A DNA stretch of 64,000 bases from Clostridium sp. DL-VIII (GTDB lineage: Bacteria > Bacillota > Clostridia > Clostridiales > Clostridiaceae). The stretch covers positions 3,979,779-4,043,778 of the forward strand of contig NZ_CM001240.1 of NCBI RefSeq assembly GCF_000230835.1. Direction: 5' to 3'. The notes under the pieces were generated by a model. That model ran no database searches. It was not told where the DNA came from and saw nothing but the letters and a program-made list of their open reading frames with translations. Every line of letters starts with the position of its first letter. Position 1 is the first letter of the stretch. Position numbers and translations under genes: made by a program. Below are positions 35,605 to 43,864 of the stretch, in pieces.

Positions 35605-36621
35605 TTATCTATATTCTATTTTACCATCAGGGTACTTTGCAAATCTTCCTTTTTCTCTTGGATGAACAAAATCATCTCGATCCCATGGCCACCCTCCAAA
35701 GCCAGTGCTTCTATAATCAGCAAAAGCATCCCTAATTTCTTTATCAGAGTTCATTACAAAAGGTCCATAACTTACGACAGGTTCACCAATTGGCTCTCCC
35801 TCTAAGAGCAGAAGGCAGCTTTCCTTTGAACCATTTTTTATTTCTATTATTTCATCTCCTGCAAGTTTTACACTATGATAATTCTCAATACTTGTTCCTT
35901 GGATATTTATTTTATCTCCTTCATAGAAATAAACAGTTCTGTTTAAGGTAGAAGATACTTTAGGAAGCTCTATACTAGCTTCAGGTTCCATGCGGATAAG
36001 GCAGATTCTTACATGATTATCCTTTTTACCAGCCCATGAATTAGGCGAGGAATCCAAGCTCTTAATACCATTATAAGAACCGAAAATCAGTCTTATTGTA
36101 CTTGTTTTTCCATTACCATCTTTAGACTGTATTACTGGTATATCTTCTGCCCAAAGCATTTTATAATGTGGTTCTACAAACTTATCTTTTTTAGGCAGGT
36201 TCATCCAAATTTGAAATAGTTCAAGCGGATTATCTTTTTCTATATTAACTAAAGGAAACATTTCTGTATGATTGCAGCCTTTGCCTGCAGTAAGCCACTG
36301 TACATCGCCAGCTCCATATCTGCCTGTAGCACCTGCTGAATCTGCATGATCAACATACCCATTTAGAACTATAGTAACTGTTTCAAAACCTCTATGTGGA
36401 TGCTGTGGAAATCCTGGAATAACATCTCCATGATACATATTCCAGCCATCTACTCCCCTAAAATCATTGCCAATAATTCTGCCTGCTAGAGATGCATCTG
36501 GTCCCATTTCATTATTCCCCTTTGGATATGCATCCTTATGGTGTGCCAAAAATAGAAAAGGGTCACTTGTCCCCCATTGAGAACTTAATTTATTTATTTT
36601 AATTACATTATTTTTCATCAT
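35605..36621 (-). CDS. Pirin-family protein
   Basis: This 338-aa bicupin begins MMKNNVIKINKLSSQWGTSD; either Met is possible (GGAGG lies 5 or 8 bases upstream). The N-terminal cupin carries the metal ligands HPHRGFETVTIVLNGYVDH and CNHTEMFP. The C-terminal cupin is less conserved (~210-300). Pirins bind Fe and act as quercetin 2,3-dioxygenases or as regulatory proteins; which applies here is unknown. It is longer than typical pirins (~290 aa) by a C-terminal extension (EIRDAFADYRSTGFGGWPWD) common in the long pirin subgroup. Monocistronic, ending at the terminator 35522-35570. Confidence 0.9.
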   Translation of the reverse strand: MMKNNVIKINKLSSQWGTSDPFLFLAHHKDAYPKGNNEMGPDASLAGRIIGNDFRGVDGWNMYHGDVIPGFPQHPHRGFETVTIVLNGYVDHADSAGATGRYGAGDVQWLTAGKGCNHTEMFPLVNIEKDNPLELFQIWMNLPKKDKFVEPHYKMLWAEDIPVIQSKDGNGKTSTIRLIFGSYNGIKSLDSSPNSWAGKKDNHVRICLIRMEPEASIELPKVSSTLNRTVYFYEGDKINIQGTSIENYHSVKLAGDEIIEIKNGSKESCLLLLEGEPIGEPVVSYGPFVMNSDKEIRDAFADYRSTGFGGWPWDRDDFVHPREKGRFAKYPDGKIEYR

Positions 36622-36921
36622 TTTTACCTCCTTGAATAAGTATTACTTATACTTAACCCATTAAATTTATCTAAATCAACAAACAAAACAATTATTAATT
36701 GATAATGATTATCTGATAATTTAATTTTAGCATAACTTTTATTACTTGTATATTGTTTTAGAAGCATCTAGAATATTCATAATAGATTAACTTCTCAATT
36801 TATGGTACAATCAAGTGTAAAATTGCATAAAAAACAATCTAAATGATTGTAAATTTTATTTTAGCGCAATATAATACTAACTTGATACTTTTATTAAAGT
36901 GATTTAAAATTGGAGGAATAT

Positions 36922-37059
36922 ATGAATAACAAAAATATAGAAATGATGAAAAAATTAATAGAAGAAAAGAAACAAAAAGGAAATAACACTAAAAATAATG
37001 AAAAACCAAAAAAAGTTATAGGCAGAATGCTGTTGCATAGTGGAAGAACAACTCAATAA
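36922..37059 (+). CDS. 45-aa basic protein of unknown function
   Basis: GGAGG lies 7 bases before the ATG. The product starts MNNKNIEMMKKLIEEKKQKG, continues with an Asn/Lys-rich stretch and ends IGRMLLHSGRTTQ. It is strongly basic and helical at the N-terminus, with no membrane segment. A perfect terminator follows at 37113-37153, so it forms its own unit. I do not recognise the family. The good ribosome site and clean unit support a real gene. Confidence 0.6.
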   Translation: MNNKNIEMMKKLIEEKKQKGNNTKNNEKPKKVIGRMLLHSGRTTQ

Positions 37060-37112
37060 GGCACAACAACAAAAACAATTTCATGTGCATAAGACTCTAC
37101 TTGCAAGTAAGT

Positions 37113-37153
37113 AACAATGACTGAGCTTATTAATAGTAAGTTCAGTCATTGTT
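37113..37153 (+). terminator. Intrinsic terminator of the 45-aa gene
   Basis: AACAATGACTGA (37113-37124) pairs with TCAGTCATTGTT (37142-37153); the inner GCTTA/TAAGT adds five pairs. TTCTTT follows. It precedes the ABC-F start by 40 bases. Confidence 0.8.
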
Positions 37154-37192
37154 CTTTAAGAAATACCTAATGAGATAAAGCGAGGTAATACC

Positions 37193-38932
37193 ATGATAAA
37201 AATAAATAACTTGTCCTACTCATTTCCAAATAAAGATCTCTATCATAATATTTCGTTTACTTTAGAAGAGGATCAGCATTGTGCCTTTATAGGTGCTAGT
37301 GGTAGTGGAAAAAGTACACTTATAGATATTATTATGGACCCTGAAAAATACATGTTCGATGGTACTTTAGAGATAGACACAAACTGCAGAATCGGATATG
37401 TAAGTCAATTCTATGAACTGGATAAAACAAAGGAAACTACAGTTTTCGAATATCTATGTGAAGATTATATTAAACTACAAAATGAAATAACTTCTATTTG
37501 CAGCTTAATGGAAACAGCTTCTGACATTGATGCTTTACTCCTAAAGTACCAAGAAGCATTAGATTCACTTGATGCAATAGGCGGTGATGATTTCGAAAGC
37601 AACTTAAGTAAGAAATTAAATCTTGCAAACTTAAGCTCCCTTAAAGATTTAAAATTATCTGAACTTAGTGGTGGAGAGTTTAAGCTTATTCAAGTAATTA
37701 AAGAAATGCTTAATGAGCCTAGCTTAATGATTATGGATGAACCTGATGTGTTTTTAGATTTTGAAAACCTTAATTCTCTTAGAAATTTAATTAATTCTCA
37801 CAAAGGAATGATGCTTGTCATCACTCATAATAGATATCTATTAAATCATTGTTTTAATAAAATTATTCATCTTGAAAATATGGAGCTCCAAGAGTTTGAT
37901 GGAAGCTATATTGAATATAACTTCTCTTTACTTCAGACTAAAATTGAACTTCAAGAACTGGCTGCTTCCGATGATGAAGAAATTGAGAGAAATGAACGTA
38001 TAATCAAAAGACTAAGAGATAGAGCGGAAGTTACAGGTGAAACTGCTGCTGGAAGATATCTAAAAGGTAAAATGAAATTTCTAGAAAGATTAGAATCTCG
38101 TAGAATAAAAACACCATTTGTAGAAATTAAACAACCTTATATAAGGTTACTTACTAAGAATCCGATTGAAGAAACCATTGCTTTAAAAGTTAGTGATTAC
38201 AGTGCCAGCTTTGAAGATATCCTTTTAGAAAATGTTAACTTTGAAATAAACTCTACTGATAAAGTAGCTATCGTTGGCTTAAATGGTGCTGGGAAAACTA
38301 CGCTGCTTAGAGATATTTTCAAAAATAATCATTCAGCTATTGAAATAAATCCTGACATTGAAATAGCATATTTATCACAAAAGCAAGATGAAATACTTAA
38401 TGAGTCTAATACAATACTTGAAGAATTCCTAAATGCAGGATTTAAAACTTACGAAGATGTAGAAACATATATTTCAAACTATGATTTTGATGAAGAAAGT
38501 GTAAAACAAAAAATAGAAGCTTTATCTGGCGGGGAAAAGAATCTGCTTCAATTAGCTAAGATTTCTGCAAGCAATGCAAATATGCTGCTTCTAGATGAAC
38601 CAATAAGCCATTTAGACACCTATTCTCAATTGGCACTTGAAACTGCCATCCAAAATTATAATGGTGCTATTTTAATGATATCTCATGATTACTATTCTAT
38701 AATAAACTGCGTAGACTATGTTTTACTCATAGAAGATAAAACAATTAGAAGAATGAATATGCGAAAATTTAGAAAGATGATTTATGAGAAGTATTTTGAT
38801 AAAGACTACTTAGAAATTGAACAAAAGAAAAGAGATTTGGAAATGAAAATAGCCATCTCTCTTAGAAATACTGATTTTGAACGTGCAAAAACGTTATGTG
38901 AAGAGTTAGAGCCACTGATTAAATTGCTTTAA
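37193..38932 (+). CDS. ABC-F family ATPase (ribosome-associated)
   Basis: This 579-aa protein has two ABC domains and no membrane segments. Domain 1 has Walker A FIGASGSGKSTLID, signature LSELSGGEFKLIQVI and Walker B LMIMDEPDVFLDFENL. A linker with charged helices (~240-300, the P-site tRNA interaction motif region) follows. Domain 2 has Walker A IVGLNGAGKTTLLRD, signature EALSGGEKNLLQLAK and Walker B MLLLDEPISHLDTYSQ. ABC-F proteins bind the ribosomal E site; some protect from antibiotics, others tune translation. The linker is short, so resistance versus housekeeping function is open. A C-terminal coiled coil is present. GAGGT precedes the ATG. Confidence 0.9.
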   Translation: MIKINNLSYSFPNKDLYHNISFTLEEDQHCAFIGASGSGKSTLIDIIMDPEKYMFDGTLEIDTNCRIGYVSQFYELDKTKETTVFEYLCEDYIKLQNEITSICSLMETASDIDALLLKYQEALDSLDAIGGDDFESNLSKKLNLANLSSLKDLKLSELSGGEFKLIQVIKEMLNEPSLMIMDEPDVFLDFENLNSLRNLINSHKGMMLVITHNRYLLNHCFNKIIHLENMELQEFDGSYIEYNFSLLQTKIELQELAASDDEEIERNERIIKRLRDRAEVTGETAAGRYLKGKMKFLERLESRRIKTPFVEIKQPYIRLLTKNPIEETIALKVSDYSASFEDILLENVNFEINSTDKVAIVGLNGAGKTTLLRDIFKNNHSAIEINPDIEIAYLSQKQDEILNESNTILEEFLNAGFKTYEDVETYISNYDFDEESVKQKIEALSGGEKNLLQLAKISASNANMLLLDEPISHLDTYSQLALETAIQNYNGAILMISHDYYSIINCVDYVLLIEDKTIRRMNMRKFRKMIYEKYFDKDYLEIEQKKRDLEMKIAISLRNTDFERAKTLCEELEPLIKLL

Positions 38933-38996
38933 ATGTAAGCATCAACATATTTTCTTTACATATGCCTTAATAAATAAACATTACGAGGTAATTTAC

Positions 38997-40157
38997 ATGA
39001 AAACAATAATACCAGATTATTATAAAGATTTTAAATGCTCTGCTTCAAAATGCACTGATACTTGTTGTGCTGGATGGGAAATTATAATTGATGAAGAAAC
39101 CTATAAGAAGTATAACGATGTATCTGGTGAATTTGGTGAAAGATTAAAATCTAACTTGACATTATATGAAGATGGAGAGCCTGGTTTTATATTACAAAAT
39201 GGTAATTGTCCATTTTTAAATACAAATAATCTTTGTGATATCTATACTGAACTTGGAGAAGAAAGTTTATGCTATACTTGCAAGACCTACCCAAGGTTCA
39301 TAGAAAAATATTGTGATATACGTGAAATAGGAGTTTCTTTATCTTGTCCTGAGGCTGCAAAATTAATTCTTCAAGATTCTAAAACAGTTACTTTTGAAGT
39401 TTCAGAGGATGATGAAATAGAAAATACATATGATGATATCAATTTTGATATTTCAGCTCAGCTAATATCAGCTCAGAAAATGGCTATAGATATATTACAA
39501 AATCGTTCTATAGCTTTAAATCATAGACTTGCATTAGTACTTAATTTTGCTCACGATATTCAAGAAAAAATAGATGAAAATGAGCTATCAGAAATTGCCG
39601 ATATAATAAATAAATATTCTAAGGAAGATTTTCAAAAAAAGCTTATTAATGAATTTGATAAGTATAAAACAAAACAAGCTGATAAGTATAATACTATGTT
39701 TAAATGTATGAATGTGTATAAAAACCTTAATCCTATTAATGATAACTGGCCTAAAATACTAGAACACGCTATTAACTGTTTTCATAAAAAAGCTGATATC
39801 ACTTTTTATGAAAAACAATACGATGCTTTTAATGAATATTACAAAAATAAAATCTATGAATATGAACATTTAATGGTATATTTTGTATTTCAATATTTTA
39901 TGAAAGCTATTTTGGATGAAGAATTATACTCTAAAGTTACACTAGCTGTCATGAGCTATCTTATTATTAAAGAGTTAAATGTGGTGCGTTGGATTAATAA
40001 TAACTATAACTTTGATATAAATGATCAAATAGATATAACACATATGTATTCTAAGGAAGTAGAAAATTCGGAAAAAACCCTTTATGATCTTGAAGAAATG
40101 TTCAATACAAATGAAATATTTGATTTAAAACAATTACTTATTTTAATAATGAATTAA
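38997..40157 (+). CDS. fliB: Flagellin lysine-N-methylase FliB
   Basis: This 386-aa protein has the FliB signature: the N-terminal Cys cluster CSASKCTDTCCAGWEI, then CPFLNTNNLCDIY, SLCYTCKTYPRF and SLSCPEAAKLIL. These cysteines likely bind an Fe-S cluster. The C-terminal half is helical and varied. FliB methylates lysines of flagellin. No flagellar genes lie in the window, which is usual for FliB homologues of this subgroup in clostridia, so the substrate here is unproven. GAGGT precedes the ATG; the gene follows ABC-F by 64 bases on the same strand and may be co-transcribed. Confidence 0.85.
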   Translation: MKTIIPDYYKDFKCSASKCTDTCCAGWEIIIDEETYKKYNDVSGEFGERLKSNLTLYEDGEPGFILQNGNCPFLNTNNLCDIYTELGEESLCYTCKTYPRFIEKYCDIREIGVSLSCPEAAKLILQDSKTVTFEVSEDDEIENTYDDINFDISAQLISAQKMAIDILQNRSIALNHRLALVLNFAHDIQEKIDENELSEIADIINKYSKEDFQKKLINEFDKYKTKQADKYNTMFKCMNVYKNLNPINDNWPKILEHAINCFHKKADITFYEKQYDAFNEYYKNKIYEYEHLMVYFVFQYFMKAILDEELYSKVTLAVMSYLIIKELNVVRWINNNYNFDINDQIDITHMYSKEVENSEKTLYDLEEMFNTNEIFDLKQLLILIMN

Positions 40158-40230
40158 GATTATTCATTTAACTCGCCGAAAGAGAAGTTTCTCTATCACT
40201 CGGTTGCTAGAGAAAATGAGACGTACTTAA

Positions 40231-40259
40231 TTGACATATAAGTCTTACAAGTATATAAT
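40231..40259 (+). promoter_or_regulatory. Perfect consensus sigma-A promoter of a promoter-hairpin cassette
   Basis: TTGACA (40231-40236), 17 bases, TATAAT (40254-40259). An almost identical arrangement is at 54414-54442. A start near 40266 would give a ~50-nt RNA ending in the hairpin 40276-40314, or read-through into the ferredoxin gene. Confidence 0.85.
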
Positions 40260-40275
40260 AAAAGCATAAAGTACG

Positions 40276-40318
40276 AAGAGGTACATAATGAAAATTATTC
40301 ATTATGTACCTCTTTTTT
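40276..40318 (+). terminator. Hairpin with T-run directly after the promoter (attenuator or small RNA)
   Basis: AAGAGGTACATAATGA (40276-40291) pairs perfectly with TCATTATGTACCTCTT (40299-40314), followed by TTTT. It begins about 10 bases after the expected transcription start. The related stem at 54455-54501 shares the sequence. The ferredoxin gene begins 80 bases later. Confidence 0.8.
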
Positions 40319-40397
40319 ATTAATTTTTATAAGAATGAAAACATATTATTTATATTACTTTGATTTTTGAAGAGTAATTGTTAAGGAGGTGCTAACT

Positions 40398-40571
40398 ATG
40401 GCTTATGTTATAAATGCTGATGAATGTCAAGCATGTGGAGCTTGTAAAAGTGATTGTCCTACATCTTGCATAAGTATGCAAGGTGGAAGCTACACAATTG
40501 ATGCTAGTGTTTGCGTAGATTGTGGAACTTGCCTAAATTCGTGTGGTTTTGGTGCTATTTCAGCTGAATAA
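40398..40571 (+). CDS. 2[4Fe-4S] ferredoxin
   Basis: The 57-aa product starts MAYVINADECQACGACKSDC, with AAGGAGG 9 bases before the ATG at 40398. Both cluster motifs are complete: CQACGACKSDCP (CxxCxxCxxxCP) and CVDCGTCLNSCG (CxxCxxCxxxC, with Gly in place of the usual final Pro). This is the classical clostridial ferredoxin of low potential, carrying electrons for hydrogenases and pyruvate:ferredoxin oxidoreductase. It is preceded by a perfect promoter and a hairpin attenuator-like structure and followed by a strong terminator, so it forms its own unit. Confidence 0.95.
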   Translation: MAYVINADECQACGACKSDCPTSCISMQGGSYTIDASVCVDCGTCLNSCGFGAISAE

Positions 40572-40588
40572 TTTATCATTAAAATGAT

Positions 40589-40624
40589 AAAACTGAGACT
40601 ATTCCAAGGAAAAGTCTCAGTTTT
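40589..40624 (+). terminator. Intrinsic terminator of the ferredoxin gene
   Basis: AAAACTGAGACT (40589-40600) pairs perfectly with AGTCTCAGTTTT (40613-40624). It can also serve the opposing operon ending at 40641. Confidence 0.85.
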
Positions 40625-40640
40625 GTTTATATTTGACCTT

Positions 40641-40778
40641 CTAAAAAATCATTAGACAGTTATACTTTTTAGCAACCGATGCTCCGAAATCACCAAAGCT
40701 GAGAATAAATTTTACCAGTCCAATTGGAGCAGGTATTGTAAATCTCCTTCCGTTGTTAAGTTTTAAATATATCTTCAA
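40641..40778 (-). CDS. 45-aa basic protein, third gene of the DUF2089 operon (TTG start)
   Basis: A TTG at 40778 has GGAG 8 bases upstream. The product, KIYLKLNNGRRFTIPAPIGL followed by VKFILSFGDFG and a short tail, is basic with a hydrophobic middle. It follows the SHOCT-like gene by 79 bases on the same strand and ends just before the terminator shared with the ferredoxin gene. I have a vague memory of longer proteins with a similar RRFTIP(A/F)P start in such operons, so it may be a shortened form. Function unknown. Confidence 0.55.
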   Translation of the reverse strand: MKIYLKLNNGRRFTIPAPIGLVKFILSFGDFGASVAKKYNCLMIF

Positions 40779-40857
40779 CCGTATCACTCCTTGTATTTAA
40801 GATATATGACGCGTTAGGTAGATTTATTTCTTTTTTAACTGCCAACTTAACAAAACT

Positions 40858-41229
40858 TTATTCTATAGTAACTTCAACTATATCTCCATTGCTGCTTTTT
40901 ACATCTACAATTTTTCCTTCTAATCCTGAATCAATAGCTTCCATAATCATTTTTATATCTATTCCCTCTTGATCTGAAATACCTGGTATTTTTACTGTAT
41001 TAACCGCATTCCCTATAGCCTTTAAAATTTTAACTGGCACATTCACATTTACAGTATCATTTGTTGCAGACAATACTCTAATTTTCAGCATCTTATTTAT
41101 ATTTTCAGATACAGGTGGCTGCTGTATATTAACAGGTTTATTAATAGCTTCAATAAGCTCTGTAGCCTTATCTAAGTCAATTTTCCCCTCTTCAACCATT
41201 TTTAAAATCCTTTTAACTTCTTCTTTCAT
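40858..41229 (-). CDS. SHOCT-like domain protein (YvlB/LiaX N-terminal-like)
   Basis: The ATG at 41229 is preceded by AAAGGATGG; an ATG 12 bases earlier lies inside that site. The 123-aa product starts MKEEVKRILKMVEEGKIDLD, with KATELIEAI completing the short helical motif seen at the start of YvlB/LiaX proteins. A Pro/Gln linker leads to a C-terminal domain (residues ~45-123: MLKIRVLSATNDTVNVNVPV) that ends VDVKSSNGDIVEVTIE. The C-terminus of the DUF2089 protein upstream repeats the same EEGKI..DxAxxLI motif. Probably a small envelope-stress or regulatory protein; function unknown. Middle gene of a three-gene operon. Confidence 0.75.
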   Translation of the reverse strand: MKEEVKRILKMVEEGKIDLDKATELIEAINKPVNIQQPPVSENINKMLKIRVLSATNDTVNVNVPVKILKAIGNAVNTVKIPGISDQEGIDIKMIMEAIDSGLEGKIVDVKSSNGDIVEVTIE

Positions 41230-41252
41230 TATATAATCCATCCTTTCAAATT

Positions 41253-41618
41253 TTAATTTTCTTTAATCATATTCACAGCCTGATCAGGTGATATTTCACC
41301 TTTTTCTAGCATGTCAATTATTTCCTTATTACCCACTGTAGGTTTTTTTATAACAGTATAACCAAGAGAAGAAACAACTTCATCCAATTTAGCTCTTACT
41401 GTCGGATATGAGATACCGAGTTCCTTTTCAACATCCTTAATATTACCTCTGCACTTTAAAAAAACCTCCATAAAATTAAGTTGTTCTTCTTCTAAATACT
41501 CAAACTTAGAAAATTCAAAGTCATTCTCTATGACAGTTCCACATTTACTGCATTTAAGTTTCGCTATCTTCAATTTTGCACTGCATATTGGACATTTGCT
41601 AATTACTTTATAACTCAT
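41253..41618 (-). CDS. DUF2089 zinc-ribbon/HTH regulator
   Basis: The ATG at 41618 (MSYKVISKCPICSAKLKIAK) has AAAGGAGAG 7 bases upstream. The 121-aa protein has an N-terminal zinc ribbon (CPIC..CSKC), then a DUF2089 helix-turn-helix (LNFMEVFLKCRGNIKDVEKE and LGISYPTVRAKLDEVV). The C-terminus IDMLEKGEISPDQAVNMIKE is a SHOCT-like helical motif shared with the next gene. Family members are treated as transcription regulators. It heads the operon DUF2089 - SHOCT-like - 45-aa protein, spaced 23 and 79 bases. It probably regulates this operon. Confidence 0.85.
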   Translation of the reverse strand: MSYKVISKCPICSAKLKIAKLKCSKCGTVIENDFEFSKFEYLEEEQLNFMEVFLKCRGNIKDVEKELGISYPTVRAKLDEVVSSLGYTVIKKPTVGNKEIIDMLEKGEISPDQAVNMIKEN

Positions 41619-41645
41619 ACTGCTCTCTCCTTTACTATATTTCAA

Positions 41646-41985
41646 TTATAATACCGTTGTTTAAATTAACCAATGTTGATATTAAATATTTTAATTATTA
41701 TATAGTTATATTTAAAAATATTTAATTATTATATTAATTATCTTAATGTAGGTTCTTAAAAATTAATTTTATCTCTTTATCGGCAATATCATTTTTATTT
41801 ATTTCAAATATAGAATATTTTATCTTTTTAAACTCTACTTACTTAATACATATAATAGGTCTCCTAATAAATTCATTTAGTGCTGCTTTAAATACCTTAC
41901 ATGTAATTTGTGGATAAAATAGGCAATTATACTATAATGTTATTATAATATAATTATTAATCTTAAAATTAAAGGGGTTTAAATT
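41646..41985. other. Intergenic region between divergent genes
   Basis: This 340-base, very AT-rich region holds the promoters of the DUF2089 operon (left) and the lipoprotein gene (right). It contains repeats of TATATAGTTATATTTAAAA type near 41695-41735 but no supported gene or RNA. Confidence 0.4.
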
Positions 41986-42624
41986 ATGAGAAAGAATTTA
42001 GCTTTGGCATTATGTTTAAGTTTGATCTTCGTTTTAGTTGGTTGTAATAGTGATAAAAAAATACCTTCAACTATGCAAACCACTAATGAAAATCAAACTT
42101 TAGAAGATAGATCAAAAGATACTAATACTCCAATGCAGGCTACTAATGAAAAAAATACTGTTGATGAAAAGAAAGAAACATCGGCAAATACAAATTCTAC
42201 ACCGTCTACTGAAACAAGTTCAAATAACCAAGTAGCAAAAGATAAAAATAATGCCTCTCAAAAAATAACTAAAGTAAATCGTAAAGTTAAATTATATGAA
42301 GGAACTTATTGGGATGAGAGATGCTTAGACGATAATATCTTAAATTTAAAAAGCTATTGTGAGGTTGTAATTTCTAATGTAACTAATACGTCTTTTGATT
42401 TTACTGTTTATGAAGTAGATAGGCAAACTGAAAATAGAAAGGTTATTTTCCTTACAAATACAGCAGTTTTTATAGCAGATGGAAAGTCGGCTGCTTTTTA
42501 TGGAAAGGATTATACGCTTAACTTCACCTTTCCTTCTATAACTGAGGTGAAAATCTCTGGCTTTAAGCCATTAGAAGGCAAGACTTACCTTAATAATAAG
42601 ATACCAGGACATGAATGCTCGTAA
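41986..42624 (+). CDS. Lipoprotein of unknown function
   Basis: This 212-aa protein has a clear lipoprotein signal (LALALCLSLIFVLVGCNSDK, lipobox LVGC with Cys20). A Thr/Asn/Lys/Glu-rich low-complexity linker (~22-95) follows, then a compact C-terminal domain (~98-212) with YEGTYWDERCLDDN.., beta-strand patterns and a final Cys (PGHECS). AAGGGG precedes the ATG. The final 8 codons plus the following terminator are duplicated at 43734-43826. Function unknown; family not recognised. Confidence 0.8.
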   Translation: MRKNLALALCLSLIFVLVGCNSDKKIPSTMQTTNENQTLEDRSKDTNTPMQATNEKNTVDEKKETSANTNSTPSTETSSNNQVAKDKNNASQKITKVNRKVKLYEGTYWDERCLDDNILNLKSYCEVVISNVTNTSFDFTVYEVDRQTENRKVIFLTNTAVFIADGKSAAFYGKDYTLNFTFPSITEVKISGFKPLEGKTYLNNKIPGHECS

Positions 42625-42651
42625 AATAAATACTGGATAAGTTCATTTTAT

Positions 42652-42690
42652 AAAAAAGCCATCTAGAATAATCTCTAGATGACCTTTTTT
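42652..42690. terminator. Intrinsic terminator, copy A of a duplicated unit
   Basis: AAAAAAGCCATCTAGA pairs with TCTAGATGaCCTTTTTT around a short loop. It separates the lipoprotein gene and the convergent endolysin gene. A nearly identical hairpin lies at 43785-43826. Confidence 0.85.
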
Positions 42691-42729
42691 TACATTGAAT
42701 TTCAAACTATATATCTTTATGAATCTTTA

Positions 42730-43602
42730 TTAGCTAATTAATGAAATGAAGGTATCTCTACCACATATTCCATCTGCAGATAAGCCATTAGCACTTTGAA
42801 ATGAAGTTATTGCTGTTTTAAGTCCTGAACCAAAAGTTCCTGGATACTCTACACCATTTGGATTATATCCCCTTAACATTACTAGAATTTCAGCTGCTGT
42901 AACCATATATTGAGTTTCTCCACTCTTTACATAATGACTTCCTAAAGCATTACTGGATGCAGTTCCCCATACTCCATCTACAGCAAGACCTGCATTATAA
43001 TCTAAATTCATGGCATGTTGTAAAACCTTAATCCCTGCTTTTTTTGTTTCAGCACCTCTAACGCCATCAGTATCAATGTTACATCCAGCAAACTTATTTG
43101 CTTGAACTTGTCCAGCTTGAACATTAGAATTACCAGAAGATGGCGGAGTAGTTCCAGTAACAAGGGTACTATACCATTGTTCAGCCCAAACACCTCTTTG
43201 TGGTTGGTTAGAATTAGCAGGTCTTTCATAATTATTTATAAACACTGCTGCTAAATAAGTAGGAGTACTTGTACTTTGAGTAAATTGCTTAAAATTCATT
43301 GGATAAGCACTTGTTGCATAAAATTGCTGACCATTTTCAAGTTCCCATTGTATTCTTCTGCATTGTGTATCAACAGTCTTATAATCTAATCCATTTTGAC
43401 TTGCCCAATTAGTAAGAACAGATTTTGGAGTCCACTGTACTAAACCGTATCCTCCACCTCCGCCGGCTTCATTTTTGTCTGCGATAATCCCTGATTCTCC
43501 TTGCATGTTTCCAAGCATTCCACAAATAGAATTACTTGTCCACCCCTTGTTTTTAAAAAATGAATAAATATATTTTGCATTGTCATTCATGTTTTCAGCC
43601 AT
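42730..43602 (-). CDS. Endolysin-type hydrolase: phage tail-tip lysozyme domain plus wall-binding tail
   Basis: This 290-aa protein has an N-terminal Phage_lysozyme2-like domain (residues ~8-145: NAKYIYSFFKNKGWTSNSIC, GMLGNMQGESGIIADKNEAG, GYGLVQWTPKSVLTNWA). A Pro/Ser/Asn linker leads to a C-terminal ~130-aa module containing a peptidoglycan-binding-type half (IKVLQHAMNLDYNAGLAVDG, ..ITSFQSANGLSADGICGRDT). It would cleave glycan strands. There is no signal peptide, as for endolysins released by a holin or lysis; none is encoded nearby. The C-terminal module is nearly identical to that of the gene at 43865. AAGGGGG precedes the ATG. Confidence 0.88.
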   Translation of the reverse strand: MAENMNDNAKYIYSFFKNKGWTSNSICGMLGNMQGESGIIADKNEAGGGGGYGLVQWTPKSVLTNWASQNGLDYKTVDTQCRRIQWELENGQQFYATSAYPMNFKQFTQSTSTPTYLAAVFINNYERPANSNQPQRGVWAEQWYSTLVTGTTPPSSGNSNVQAGQVQANKFAGCNIDTDGVRGAETKKAGIKVLQHAMNLDYNAGLAVDGVWGTASSNALGSHYVKSGETQYMVTAAEILVMLRGYNPNGVEYPGTFGSGLKTAITSFQSANGLSADGICGRDTFISLIS

Positions 43603-43733
43603 TTTAATGACCCCCTTAATTTATTTTTGAAATTATCAGCGCTGCATAACTTTCACTAATAATAACGATTTGTTATTAAAATCTGTAAACCACGAATAAT
43701 ACGATATTTACAAAACACGCTATAATTAATCAT

Positions 43734-43760
43734 AAGATACAAGGGCATGAATGCTCGTAA
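43734..43760 (+). pseudogene. Last codons of a duplicated lipoprotein gene
   Basis: The plus strand reads KIQGHECS-stop, matching the KIPGHECS end of the lipoprotein gene at 41986-42624. A duplicated terminator follows. The rest of the copy is gone. It shows that the endolysin region was duplicated as a larger unit. Confidence 0.8.
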
Positions 43761-43784
43761 GATAACTCTCAGCTAAATTTATCT

Positions 43785-43826
43785 AAAAAAAGCCATCTAG
43801 AATAATCTCTAGATGACCTTTTTTTT
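43785..43826. terminator. Intrinsic terminator, copy B of a duplicated unit
   Basis: It has the same stem as 42652-42690 (AGCCATCTAGA / TCTAGATGaCC with A- and T-runs). It lies beyond the 3' end of the endolysin gene that ends at 43865. Confidence 0.85.
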
Positions 43827-43864
43827 ACATTGAATTTCAAACTATATATCTTTATGGATCTTTA

